Source: Bacillota bacterium (GTDB taxonomy: Bacteria > Bacillota > UBA4882 > UBA8346). From it: a DNA stretch of 56,746 nt. Position numbers and translations under genes: made by a program. The notes below the pieces were generated by a model. It was not told the DNA's origin, did no database searches, and saw nothing but the letters and a program-made list of their open reading frames with translations. Below are positions 34,732-42,858 of the stretch, piece by piece. Positions within the stretch are counted from its first letter, which is position 1, and the number at the start of each line of letters is the position of its first letter. Where the stretch lies: positions 1 through 56,746 of the forward strand of contig JAAYEK010000174.1 in the NCBI GenBank assembly GCA_012728785.1, given 5' to 3'.

Positions 34732-35895
34732 TCAACGCTTGGCAAAAGAATGGGTCCGCTCTTTTTTTATAGACTTAAGAATTATATCCCGCAGCTCTTC
34801 TTTAGATTGGAGCTGGCTGAGTGTTTGGTTTTCCGCTTTTGAAAAACACAGCCGGATCTTGCTTGGGCCCAAATCAGGAACCACCGTTCCAAGATATTTG
34901 ACGATGTTATTAAGTTCTTCGGGGCGATTGGAAGACTTAAACCGCCAACCTGTAATCTTGTTTAATTTGAAGATAAAGTATTCTAAATTGATCTGATCCA
35001 GTACCTTCAAAGAATTGGTTTTTTGATAAAAATTAGCGACTGCTTTCAGGTGTTCGCTTAAAGTCCTTTTACGATATGGGTCCAATAATTGCGGTTCACC
35101 AAATCTGGTCCCCTGCCAAAGGATGAATAATAATAAAATCCAAATCAGTTGCAATGAGATGAAGCCCATTTTATCCTTGAAAAAAAGAGTTAAGAACGGC
35201 ATTGTTTGGCTTGGTGAAGAACGGCCGGTATCCCCCCAAATAATATAAATCCGTTTCTTAAAATAGGGCTTGATTAATTCATTAATAAAAATCGCTGTTG
35301 TTTCTTCCTTAAGGTAGTCGTATTTTAATAAATCACTGTCCGTAAGCATCAAAACCGAACCGGCCCCTTTAGTCATTTGGTATAATAACGGTCCTTGTTC
35401 CGAATCAAGGATCACTTTTTGTCCAACTAAGTCGCTCCTATTTGCTATATGTTTGATCAACTCACCCTTAAAATTGATGATCCTTCGTAGAAGACCCGTT
35501 TGGTTTTGTTCATAAACCGAGTAAATCCGACTGGCATCCAACTTAGCCAGAGTCAAAGGATCACGAAGGCCGGTTATTCCGGCGACAAAGAGCGAACCGC
35601 CAGGTTTTACCCATTCCTCAATCACCTTGTCCAGTTCCTCTTTTTCCAGGTCCCGATCGAAATAAATCAATAAATCCCCTTGCTGTTTCGGTAATATCGG
35701 GGTATGGAGCTCGTTGAGACGATAGCCCAAATTTTTATATAACCGATAAAACAGCGAATAATCCCCTCTTTGCCCATTGTCACCAAGGGGTTCCCCACCC
35801 AGATTGACAAATAGAAAATAAAGGAGAACGATGAGTAACCCGGTTACCCCCAACACCGGAACTATATCAATTTTTATTCCTTTAATTGGTTTCAT
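34732..35895 (-). CDS. DUF4350-containing membrane protein
   Basis: 387 residues with an N-terminal transmembrane helix (about 13-30), a DUF4350 domain (about 45-215; GDLLIYFDRDLEKEEL and VKPGGSLFVAG) and a second helix (about 250-266). DUF4350 resembles a degenerate class-I glutamine amidotransferase-like fold and is a usual member of MoxR-DUF58-DUF4129 operons. 41 bp from moxR. Confidence 0.85.
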   Translation of the reverse strand: MKPIKGIKIDIVPVLGVTGLLIVLLYFLFVNLGGEPLGDNGQRGDYSLFYRLYKNLGYRLNELHTPILPKQQGDLLIYFDRDLEKEELDKVIEEWVKPGGSLFVAGITGLRDPLTLAKLDASRIYSVYEQNQTGLLRRIINFKGELIKHIANRSDLVGQKVILDSEQGPLLYQMTKGAGSVLMLTDSDLLKYDYLKEETTAIFINELIKPYFKKRIYIIWGDTGRSSPSQTMPFLTLFFKDKMGFISLQLIWILLLFILWQGTRFGEPQLLDPYRKRTLSEHLKAVANFYQKTNSLKVLDQINLEYFIFKLNKITGWRFKSSNRPEELNNIVKYLGTVVPDLGPSKIRLCFSKAENQTLSQLQSKEELRDIILKSIKKERTHSFAKR

Positions 35896-35985
35896 CTTAG
35901 CCCTCTACCTGAAACTACTTAAAAACATTGCCACCACAAAGACGTGGGGACAAGTTGAAACTGTCGGTCGAAAAGCGACCTTGCT

Positions 35986-36579
35986 TTATAAAAAATGAGT
36001 TTTAAAAGCATCCAAAGCTTTATCAAATTCCCATTGGCTTAATGTTATGTTGCTAAAACCGGCAATTTCAGCATACCGAGCGATTAAAATGAAGGGGTGG
36101 TATAAGTCTGACTCCGGTTTGAGTTTTCTTTTAAAGTCATTGTTGGAGTATTTTTTACCGGCTGATGAGGTGATTACTTTGGTGGTAATATATTCAACCG
36201 TTGCTTTATGGAGCAAGATTATAGCCTGGCCGAATTCGCCGGTCCCAGCTTGGTCCAAAGCCAGATTGAAAAGTTTTGTAATATTACATGAAGCGAGAGC
36301 CGAAGACTTCAACGCCGCTTTTGAGTAATGATCGGACCGGCTGGATTCATAACGAAGATAAGGAGCAAGCCTTTTAAAAAGTAAATAGACCCCGAGAAGT
36401 AAAGCGATAATCATGATAATCAGCACCGGGTCACGAGTCAATGCCAAAAATGATTCAAAATCAAAATTCAGCCATTCCGGGGGTTCAAATGGTTTATCGC
36501 CAAGAATTTTATGAAGTTCCCCTGCAACCTCCTGGCCCGATGGGGCACGGCTCCGAAAAAGATTGTCAAGACCAAACAA
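35986..36579 (-). CDS. DUF4129-containing membrane protein
   Basis: 197 residues: an N-terminal region, one transmembrane helix (about 53-68) and a cytoplasmic C-terminal DUF4129 domain with LFNLALDQAGTGEFGQAIILLH and the tail LSQWEFDKALDAF. The start is TTG 36579, 8 bases after GGAGGG; I see no ATG in frame. Shorter than many DUF4129 proteins, which carry a transglutaminase domain; none is here. Part of the operon. Confidence 0.78.
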   Translation of the reverse strand: MFGLDNLFRSRAPSGQEVAGELHKILGDKPFEPPEWLNFDFESFLALTRDPVLIIMIIALLLGVYLLFKRLAPYLRYESSRSDHYSKAALKSSALASCNITKLFNLALDQAGTGEFGQAIILLHKATVEYITTKVITSSAGKKYSNNDFKRKLKPESDLYHPFILIARYAEIAGFSNITLSQWEFDKALDAFKTHFL

Positions 36580-36605
36580 TAACGGGACCCTCCAAAGACC
36601 ATAGT

Positions 36606-37619
36606 TTAATAAAAACGGTCATCGCCATACCTCTTAGTTGTATTTTTGGCATAGACTAACGGCCAAACGAAGAAATAGCCAATGATCAATAAAACCGACA
36701 AAATCGCCGCACCCGCCTTGTACCGGTAAGGAATCAAGCTCGGAGAGATCAGGCCTTCAATCATGGCAGCCATAAAGATTAAAATACCGGCTGCAGCTAC
36801 CAAGGTAAATATATTTCTTCTTTGAAACCCCAGCCATTCTCGGCGATAATAACGGGTCGCCTTAATGATCGAAAACCCCAAAGCCAATCCGGCAGCCCCG
36901 GCCAAGATCAGTCCGGTCAATTCCGCCACTGAATGGCCGGTGACAAAATGGATGAAATTTTTACCGTAACCCAGAGCGAAGATATAACCGGTAATCGCTC
37001 CCAGGACAATCCCGTTGTAGATCAGAATATAAATCGTTCCAACGCCCAATAGTATCCCCAGGGCAAAACTGGCGAAAGCGATGGAGATGTTATTTTGAAT
37101 ATAGAAGGAGACCATGAAATTTTTTGCGGAAAGGGCCCTTTGTTCATCAATTGCTGCGCGATATGATTCTTCCATTTGACTCAAAGTAGCCTGGGGAACA
37201 ATCAGCCCTGCCACTGTTGGATTCTTACTAACAATCACATAAGTGGTTCCATAACTCCCGAAAAAAAGAAACGCCGCCAGAAGGAGGAAGATCCAGTTTT
37301 TAAGCATTATCTCAGGAAGCTGTTCCAGAAAAAAATCTTTCAGTTCCTTTTTTTTCAAAGGTGGGAAACTGTAAAGACACTTGTGGGCCTGGCCGACCAG
37401 TTGATTAAGATAATCCAAGACATCGGGCGAAAGCCGCAAGGTTCTGGCTTCAGCCAGATCGGCGCATGTTAAACGATAGAGCCGGGGGAAAATTGAAATC
37501 TCTTCCGGCGCTAAGGAATTGAACCCTTTATTGTTAAGGGTTAGTAGAATCTGATGTAGTTTTTCCCATTGGCCTTTTTTTGATTGCACAAATTTTTCAC
37601 TTTTAGTGATCGGTCCCAT
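36606..37619 (-). CDS. SpoIIM-family (DUF95) membrane protein
   Basis: 337 residues; soluble N-terminal helical part (about 1-100), then six transmembrane segments with the SpoIIM motif YIQNNISIAFASFALGILLG and GHSVAELTGLILAGAAG. SpoIIM itself works in engulfment with SpoIID and SpoIIP; this homologue is the operon type found with MoxR systems and may not be sporulation-specific. Overlaps the RDD gene by 17 bases. Confidence 0.87.
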   Translation of the reverse strand: MGPITKSEKFVQSKKGQWEKLHQILLTLNNKGFNSLAPEEISIFPRLYRLTCADLAEARTLRLSPDVLDYLNQLVGQAHKCLYSFPPLKKKELKDFFLEQLPEIMLKNWIFLLLAAFLFFGSYGTTYVIVSKNPTVAGLIVPQATLSQMEESYRAAIDEQRALSAKNFMVSFYIQNNISIAFASFALGILLGVGTIYILIYNGIVLGAITGYIFALGYGKNFIHFVTGHSVAELTGLILAGAAGLALGFSIIKATRYYRREWLGFQRRNIFTLVAAAGILIFMAAMIEGLISPSLIPYRYKAGAAILSVLLIIGYFFVWPLVYAKNTTKRYGDDRFY

Positions 37620-38370
37620 GTTGCTGATAGATCCTTTCTAAAAACAAAAAAACGTCGTTAATCTCCGTTTCGGTCCCTATCTTCTCTTGTACTTGGCGCG
37701 CTAGATCCCAAGCAAGCTCATCTCCTCTTGTAACAGGCAGTTTATGATAGTCGTTTAAAAAACGCCGGATTATATATAATTCATTCTCATTTAGCTTGCG
37801 TTTGATGGGAACCAATTCTTGATTCGGATCGATTCTATTTAAGTTGACATGAAAATCGGGCAGGAACAAGCGATAGTGAATCTCTTTAACAACAATCGTA
37901 TTAGCTACTAAGTCTCCCAATCTACGGCCCCGGGGATCAATTAAAGAGATAAACCCACCCAGTAATGGAATCATTGGGAAATCGTCGACGATCCGCAGGA
38001 AATTGCGAAAGATGATGGTCTCAAAATCCAGTGAATCTCCATTGTCCCGAATAACTCTGATCCGCATTAGTTTTTTCCCGGGAGACTGTCCTTCCATTAT
38101 CAATTCAAACAAAACATAATAGAACCAACGCATTAAAAAAGTGATGATCATTAAAAAAGCAGCAGTTATAAAAGTCATATCCCTTAAGGAAGTAATAGCG
38201 AAACCAACCAGCAGCCAAAGGATTGTCAAAGTGACGATTACTTGAATTAACTGATCGATCATATAAGCGGCTATTCTGGAGCCAATCTCCGCAATCCGGT
38301 ATGAAAACCGGATCTTCTCCGGTGTTTCAATGATAATTTCTTTTTCTTTTTTGATTTGGAATTTACTCAA
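37603..38370 (-). CDS. RDD family membrane protein
   Basis: 255 residues with four or so transmembrane segments and the RDD domain (FSYRIAEIGSRIAAYMIDQLIQ, GQSPGKKLMRIRVI, RRLGDLVANTIVV). Often small-molecule or ion transport accessory proteins. Followed by the SpoIIM-like gene with overlap. Confidence 0.88.
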   Translation of the reverse strand: MSKFQIKKEKEIIIETPEKIRFSYRIAEIGSRIAAYMIDQLIQVIVTLTILWLLVGFAITSLRDMTFITAAFLMIITFLMRWFYYVLFELIMEGQSPGKKLMRIRVIRDNGDSLDFETIIFRNFLRIVDDFPMIPLLGGFISLIDPRGRRLGDLVANTIVVKEIHYRLFLPDFHVNLNRIDPNQELVPIKRKLNENELYIIRRFLNDYHKLPVTRGDELAWDLARQVQEKIGTETEINDVFLFLERIYQQHGTDH

Positions 38371-38376
38371 AACACT

Positions 38377-39153
38377 TTAACCTTCCATAGTGGGACCAGC
38401 TTCCTTCGCCAGAGAAAATTGTCCGGTCAAATGCTCGATATTAAACCCTTCTTTTTTGATCCGCATGTTAAAATAAATCACCACTGTTAGGCAAGAATTG
38501 ATTGGCTCAATCAATGCGGAAAGCATCATGTTTAGATAGCCCATCCACTGAATGTCCTTCACTAAATATAGGACCAGCATTTTAAGGACGAATCCGAAAA
38601 CACCAACAATGATCCCGACAACAAATAACAACCCGAAGATTTGGCCCCGGTCCCCTCTGGTCAAAATCCAACTGCGTTTCATAGATTGCCAAATGGACTT
38701 TCTTTCCACTACCAAAATATTGATGGCGATACTATAACCTATTGCAATAATTATACCGGGGATAATTAGGGCAACAACGCCTAATAACGTCAAAAAAGCA
38801 ACGATGATCGAAATGATAATTGACTTGATCAATAAAAGTATCAAACCGCCCGATCTAGGATTTGGGACAATTGAAGAATCTTCGAGGAATTTTTGGGAGA
38901 CAAAGTAGGTGATCCAAGCAGATAAAACTAACTTGGTGATAATATTGGCAAAATACACCGTTAAATATCGGGCCGTATCAAAAGTGAATGATATTTCTTC
39001 CAGGTCAAAGATACCGAAATAGTTCATTAATAAGAATAACGGTATTTGGCATAAGAGTGAAATAACGAATATTTGAATAAAATTATTAAAGTAAAGACTA
39101 AACCCCTTACCGATAGTTTCCCCGAATGAATATTCCCTAAGTTCATAAATCAT
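38377..39153 (-). CDS. Polytopic membrane protein, first gene of the MoxR operon
   Basis: 258 residues with about six transmembrane segments; N-terminus YSFGETIGKGFSLYFNNF and C-terminus VVIYFNMRIKKEGFNIEHL are typical of the glycerophosphoryl-diester-phosphodiesterase membrane-domain-like family that heads MoxR/DUF4129 operons. No catalytic motif is seen. 6 bp from the RDD gene. Function unknown. Confidence 0.75.
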   Translation of the reverse strand: MIYELREYSFGETIGKGFSLYFNNFIQIFVISLLCQIPLFLLMNYFGIFDLEEISFTFDTARYLTVYFANIITKLVLSAWITYFVSQKFLEDSSIVPNPRSGGLILLLIKSIIISIIVAFLTLLGVVALIIPGIIIAIGYSIAINILVVERKSIWQSMKRSWILTRGDRGQIFGLLFVVGIIVGVFGFVLKMLVLYLVKDIQWMGYLNMMLSALIEPINSCLTVVIYFNMRIKKEGFNIEHLTGQFSLAKEAGPTMEG

Positions 39154-39279
39154 TATTTTATCCCTCTTTTCCCTGGAATCATCGTAAATTGATTAATATC
39201 GATCTAACACCTTGGTTATATTTCTTTATAAATAAAGTTTTTCCCTTCTTTTTCACTTTTCTTTTGCCGTTTTGCTTTA

Positions 39280-39648
39280 TTAATCGAGAATCAGCCACTC
39301 TTTAGCTTGGTCTTCCGTGTCGAAAGGTTGAATTGTTCCATCTCTACCCGCTAAGGTCTTTAAAGTAGTTTTTCTCATCCCCTTAGCGCCCAAAATGGCG
39401 ATTTTCTTATTGTAAAGGCCCACTTTTTGAATTAAATTATTAATAGCTTTGAAGGTATCCCAATGAAAAAAAGCACAGCTAATATCAATAATAGCCAATA
39501 CTGATTTTAAAGGATTTTTGATAAACTCTTCTCTTACAGTTGTAATCAACCTTATTGTATCTTCTTTTGTTTTACCATGCGCGGCGAAGTCAATCGCATA
39601 AATCTTCTTTCCTTGATGATTAACAATAGAAATCCCTTCCATTAACAA
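39280..39648 (-). CDS. STAS/SpoIIAA-like small protein
   Basis: 122 residues of the SpoIIAA-like STAS/SEC14 type: KKIYAIDFAAHGKTKEDTIRLI, VLAIIDISCAFFHWDTF and KKIAILGAKGMRKTTLKTL. The family has an alpha/beta STAS-type fold and unclear functions, often in stress or membrane association. Single gene, no partner nearby. Confidence 0.75.
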   Translation of the reverse strand: MLMEGISIVNHQGKKIYAIDFAAHGKTKEDTIRLITTVREEFIKNPLKSVLAIIDISCAFFHWDTFKAINNLIQKVGLYNKKIAILGAKGMRKTTLKTLAGRDGTIQPFDTEDQAKEWLILD

Positions 39649-39749
39649 ACCCTCCTGTTAAATTTATCAATAATTTGACAACTATTTATAAATATCGGCA
39701 TTAATGGGTTTTTCATGATGGGTAATTGATAATATATGGAAGACTATTA

Positions 39750-39855
39750 TTACTTATCAGTGCCTTTCCGGACTTGGTCTTTATGGGCTTTAGCCGCTAA
39801 CGCCAAAGCCTGATCCAATAAAAATCTTTTCCCACTTTCCCATACCTTTCTTTCT
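39750..39855 (-). pseudogene. Remnant of an HD-domain (RelA/SpoT-like hydrolase) N-terminus
   Basis: Reading left, one frame gives FLLDQALALAAKAHKDQVRK followed by Gly-Thr-Asp-Lys and a stop. This is the opening of HD-domain ppGpp hydrolase-like proteins. A ribosome site with ATG just upstream is in a different frame, and the catalytic HD motif is missing. It is a truncated, frameshifted gene fragment. Confidence 0.55.
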
Positions 39856-39887
39856 CACTTAACTTATATTAATTTAGTAGTTTTTAA

Positions 39888-39916
39888 TTGAAATGGAAAT
39901 TAAGATATGTTATATT
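39888..39916 (+). promoter_or_regulatory. Orphan SigA-type promoter
   Basis: TTGAAA, 17 bp, TATATT on the plus strand. No plus-strand gene follows before the hairpin at 40012-40045. Confidence 0.5.
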
Positions 39917-39922
39917 ATATGT

Positions 39923-40046
39923 ATCCTAATTTTCTAAAAGTTAGATATTCAGGTGGGCTAAGGGGCAGATCCATTTTTGAGCAGTCATATTGTTTACCTC
40001 CTTTATTTTTTCTTCACCGGAATGGCGATCCGGTGAAGGATTTTTT
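39923..40046 (+). ncRNA. Candidate small RNA between orphan promoter and terminator
   Basis: From the predicted start near 39923 to the T-tract after the hairpin at 40012-40038, about 125 bases with no credible ORF. It would contain an antisense match to the minus-strand mini-ORF. No known RNA family recognised. Confidence 0.35.
40012..40045 (+). terminator. Plus-strand intrinsic terminator
   Basis: CTTCACCGG / CCGGTGAAG stem followed by GATTTTTTT on the plus strand. Confidence 0.75.
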
Positions 40047-40052
40047 TATTTT

Positions 40053-40082
40053 AAAAAACCGCCCTCAAAAGAGCGGTTTTTT
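40053..40082 (-). terminator. Intrinsic terminator of thrS
   Basis: AAAAAACCGC / GCGGTTTTTT stem with internal CTC/GAG pairs and T-tracts on both sides, just after the thrS stop. Confidence 0.85.
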
Positions 40083-40092
40083 ATTCTGTTTC

Positions 40093-42000
40093 TTACTTTC
40101 TCTCCTTAACCTCACTTAAAATCCGGCCTGCAATCTCCCCAACCTTCTGCGCTCCTAGGTCTCCTTCTTTCCGCGCCCGGACCGCCACCGTTCCATCGGC
40201 GGTCTCTCGCTCGCCAACTACCAGCATGTATGGAACCTTCTGCATCTGAGCCTCGCGGATCCTGTAACCGATCTTCTCATTCCTGGAGTCAATCTCAACC
40301 CTAACCCCCTGCTTCCGCAAGTCCTCCATCACCGTTCGGGCATACTCATGGTTCTCCGGCATAACCGGCAACACCACCGCTTGGACCGGCGCCAGCCAAA
40401 GGGGTAGCGCTCCTTCATAATGCTCCAGAAGAATTCCGAAGAACCTCTCAATCGAACCCAACAACGCCCGGTGAATCATATAAGGCCTGTGATCTGCGCT
40501 ATCGCTTCCCTTATAAGCCAGATCAAACCGTTCCGGTTCGTTAAAATCAAACTGAATCGTGGAACATTGCCATTCTCGGCCCAAGGCATCCTTAATCTTA
40601 AGGTCGATCTTCGGGCCGTAGAAAGCGCCGCCCCCTTCATCCACTTCACTAGGAAGACCGGTCTTGGCAATCGCCTGTCGCAAGGCTTCCGTAGCAGCAT
40701 CCCAACGGTCTTGTTCCCCGACAGAACCCTCAGGGCGGGTCGCCAGATAAAGCTTGAAATTCTCAAATCCGAAGGAGCGAATCATATCCAAACAAAAATT
40801 CAAAGTCCGGTCAATCTCTTCCGGCATTTGGTCCGGGCGGCAGAAAATATGGGCGTCATCCTGGGTAAACCCGCGTACCCGAAGTAAACCGTGTAAAACG
40901 CCACTCTTCTCATACCGATAAACCGTGCCCAACTCCGCCCACCGAAAAGGTAGTTCCCGGTAAGACCGGCCCCGATTCTTATAGATGGCAATATGGAAAG
41001 GACAGTTCATTGGTTTGGCGTAAAAAGGCTGTCCATCAATGTCCATCGGCGCATACATATTCTCCTGATAAAAGCCTAAATGACCACTGGTCTCCCAAAG
41101 ATTGGCCTTACCAATATGGGGGGTATATACCAGCTCATAACCATTTTTATAATGTTCTTCTTTCCAAAAATTCTCAATCTCGTTTCGGATCCTAGCGCCT
41201 TTCGGATGCCAAAGCACCAGGCCTCCGCCGATCTGGTCATCAATGGAGAAAAGATCCAAATCCTTCCCTAGCTTTCTATGGTCCCGCTTGGCCGCTTCCT
41301 CCAAGAACTTCAAGTAATTATCCAACTGTGACTTGGAATCAAAGGCCGTTCCATAGATCCGTTGCAGCATCTCTCGGGAGGAGTCGCCCCGCCAGTAAGC
41401 CCCGGCCACGGACATCAATTTAAAAGCTTTGATCTTATTGGTACTTGGCAGATGTGGACCGCGGCAAAGATCGTTAAAATCGCCTTGTTTGTAAAAGGAG
41501 ATAGTTCCGTCCTCCAGGTTTTCAACTAACTCTTGCTTATACTTCTCACCCTTGCCTTGAAAATACTGCAAAGCTTCCGCTTTACTCATCTCATACCTTT
41601 CAAAAGGTAAATCCGCAGCAATAATCTTAGCCATCTCCGCTTCAATCTTAGCCAAATCATCTACGGTAAGCGGTTGCGGTAGATCAAAGTCATAGTAAAA
41701 CCCGTTCTCAATCGCCGGTCCAATGGCCAACTTGGCGCCAGGGTAAAGGTTGCATACCGCTTGGGCCATGACATGGGACGCGGAATGGCGTAAAATTTTA
41801 ATTCCTTCCGGATCCCCTGGTTTGATTAGCCGTAATTCGACATCGCCTTTAAGAGGCTGATCTACATCAATTAACTGGCCGTTAGCCGAAGCGGCGATTA
41901 CTTCTTTGGCCAAACGTGGGCCGATTGACTCCGCTACTTGCAAGGGAGTGGTTCCATCCGTAAACTCCCTGACGCTTTGATCGGGAAAAATCACTTTCAT
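40093..42000 (-). CDS. thrS: Threonyl-tRNA synthetase
   Basis: 635 residues: N-terminal TGS domain (about 1-62), SAD editing domain with HSASHVMAQAV and CRGPHLPST, class-II catalytic core with MNCPFHI and RVRGFTQDDAHIFC, and a C-terminal anticodon-binding domain. ATG 42000 shares ATGA with the stop of the NUDIX gene; the longer frame to 42018 lies inside that gene. The operon is headed by a T-box leader and ends in a strong terminator. Confidence 0.97.
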   Translation of the reverse strand: MKVIFPDQSVREFTDGTTPLQVAESIGPRLAKEVIAASANGQLIDVDQPLKGDVELRLIKPGDPEGIKILRHSASHVMAQAVCNLYPGAKLAIGPAIENGFYYDFDLPQPLTVDDLAKIEAEMAKIIAADLPFERYEMSKAEALQYFQGKGEKYKQELVENLEDGTISFYKQGDFNDLCRGPHLPSTNKIKAFKLMSVAGAYWRGDSSREMLQRIYGTAFDSKSQLDNYLKFLEEAAKRDHRKLGKDLDLFSIDDQIGGGLVLWHPKGARIRNEIENFWKEEHYKNGYELVYTPHIGKANLWETSGHLGFYQENMYAPMDIDGQPFYAKPMNCPFHIAIYKNRGRSYRELPFRWAELGTVYRYEKSGVLHGLLRVRGFTQDDAHIFCRPDQMPEEIDRTLNFCLDMIRSFGFENFKLYLATRPEGSVGEQDRWDAATEALRQAIAKTGLPSEVDEGGGAFYGPKIDLKIKDALGREWQCSTIQFDFNEPERFDLAYKGSDSADHRPYMIHRALLGSIERFFGILLEHYEGALPLWLAPVQAVVLPVMPENHEYARTVMEDLRKQGVRVEIDSRNEKIGYRIREAQMQKVPYMLVVGERETADGTVAVRARKEGDLGAQKVGEIAGRILSEVKERK

Positions 42001-42410
42001 TTCTGTTGCTCCTTCCATTTTTGATACATGGCAAACGCTCTTTCAGCCATTTCCCGGTCCGGCCCAAAAGTCAACCGGTCCAGTTCCGTCTTAGAGAGCA
42101 GCTGATAGTCAATGAAAAAATCTTTTTCCGGGACTATCGTTCCCGGCTCAGCTTCCATCAAAAACCATTCCACAGTTTTAAAATGCTCCTCCCCGGACTC
42201 AAAAAAGCCATATGAGGTGGTCCCCAGTTTCTCTATAATCCGGGCCGTAAGACCAGATTCTTCTTTTACTTCTCGCACCGCCGCCTCAGCAGCTGTTTCA
42301 CCTGGGTCGATATGGCCTTTGGGAAAAAGCCAAACATTATTATGGCGTTTCAAAGCCACCAATTTCCCGTCGCTAAAGACCAACCCACCCGCAGAATATT
42401 CTTTAATCAT
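41997..42410 (-). CDS. NUDIX hydrolase
   Basis: 137 residues with an intact Nudix box, GHIDPGETAAEAAVREVKEE followed by Ser-Gly-Leu (about 33-55). The overall pattern (SAGGLVFSDGKLVALKRHNN) is that of the diadenosine-tetraphosphate/house-cleaning type. It overlaps thrS by 4 bases and lies between the T-box leader and thrS, so uncharged tRNA-Thr should also control it. Aminoacyl-tRNA synthetases make Ap4A as a by-product, so an Ap4A-degrading role next to thrS would make sense, but this is inference. Confidence 0.9.
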   Translation of the reverse strand: MIKEYSAGGLVFSDGKLVALKRHNNVWLFPKGHIDPGETAAEAAVREVKEESGLTARIIEKLGTTSYGFFESGEEHFKTVEWFLMEAEPGTIVPEKDFFIDYQLLSKTELDRLTFGPDREMAERAFAMYQKWKEQQK

Positions 42411-42420
42411 GGCGCTCCTT

Positions 42421-42560
42421 TATAAAGATAAAAGTTAAAAGTCAAATGTCGAAAGTCGAAAGTTCTTCCGGATTTACGATGAACCAGAAGTTAAAAACCT
42501 TGGCGCCCTCCCCGTTATCTTCGACTTAACTTTGGACCTTAGACTTTAGACTCGAGACCT
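42421..42560. repeat. Foldback of degenerate 7-base repeats (T-box to NUDIX gap)
   Basis: Left arm 42429-42466 repeats near-copies of GTCGAAA every 7 bases; right arm 42521-42560 repeats TTAGACT every 7 bases in the opposite sense, so the arms can pair imperfectly. Lies between the T-box terminator and the NUDIX start, and so in the untranslated leader. Confidence 0.55.
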
Positions 42561-42564
42561 TGTA

Positions 42565-42800
42565 AAAATAAAAAACCCCACTCCCTAAAAAAGGGACGGG
42601 GTTAACCGCGGTTCCACCCTTGTTGGCTAAAAATAGCCCACTTGATCCGGCCATAACGGAGCCTCCCGCCAGCTTGCGCTAAAAAGCTTTTTCACCGGAG
42701 CATCCAAGGCGGTTTTGACTGTCCGTACTGGAAAGATTCCAGCACCCTTTCCTCTCTTTAAGCCGTCAACAGCCTGCTTCCTCTTCATCTGCCACAATAT
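42565..42800 (-). ncRNA. T-box leader for the NUDIX-thrS operon
   Basis: On the minus strand: a stem-I region with AGAGAGGAAAGGGTG and an ACC triplet where the specifier is expected, the T-box AAGGGTGGAACCGCGG (42606-42621) and a terminator (AACCCC/GGGGTT with inner CCCT/GGGA, 42573-42602) followed by TTTTTTA. ACC is a threonine codon, matching thrS. Uncharged tRNA-Thr would favour antitermination. Confidence 0.9.
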
Positions 42801-42808
42801 ATAAAATA

Positions 42809-42837
42809 AGTATAACCTTCCGGATCAACTAAGTCAA
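42809..42837 (-). promoter_or_regulatory. Promoter of the T-box operon
   Basis: Minus strand TTGACT, 17 bp, TATACT; start near 42802. Confidence 0.72.
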
Positions 42838-42858
42838 TAATCTCTTTAGTAAATTCAA

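Larger units (their letters stand above)
39649..40092. other. Gap with gene debris and a possible small-RNA unit
   Basis: No intact gene. It holds the HD-domain remnant, a minus-strand RBS-ATG mini-ORF of 15 residues (39941-39988, starting MTAQKWICPL), a plus-strand promoter with a terminator, and the thrS terminator at its right end. Confidence 0.5.

Noticed and set aside
36606-37619. True spoIIM of the engulfment machinery
   Set aside because: The protein is long, has a soluble N-terminal part and lies in a MoxR-DUF58 operon, which points to the operon-type homologue; so no gene symbol was given.
39907-40119. Plus-strand ORF of 70 residues over the thrS terminator
   Set aside because: It reads through two terminator hairpins and into the thrS 3' end with no ribosome site; better explained as a non-coding transcript plus terminators.
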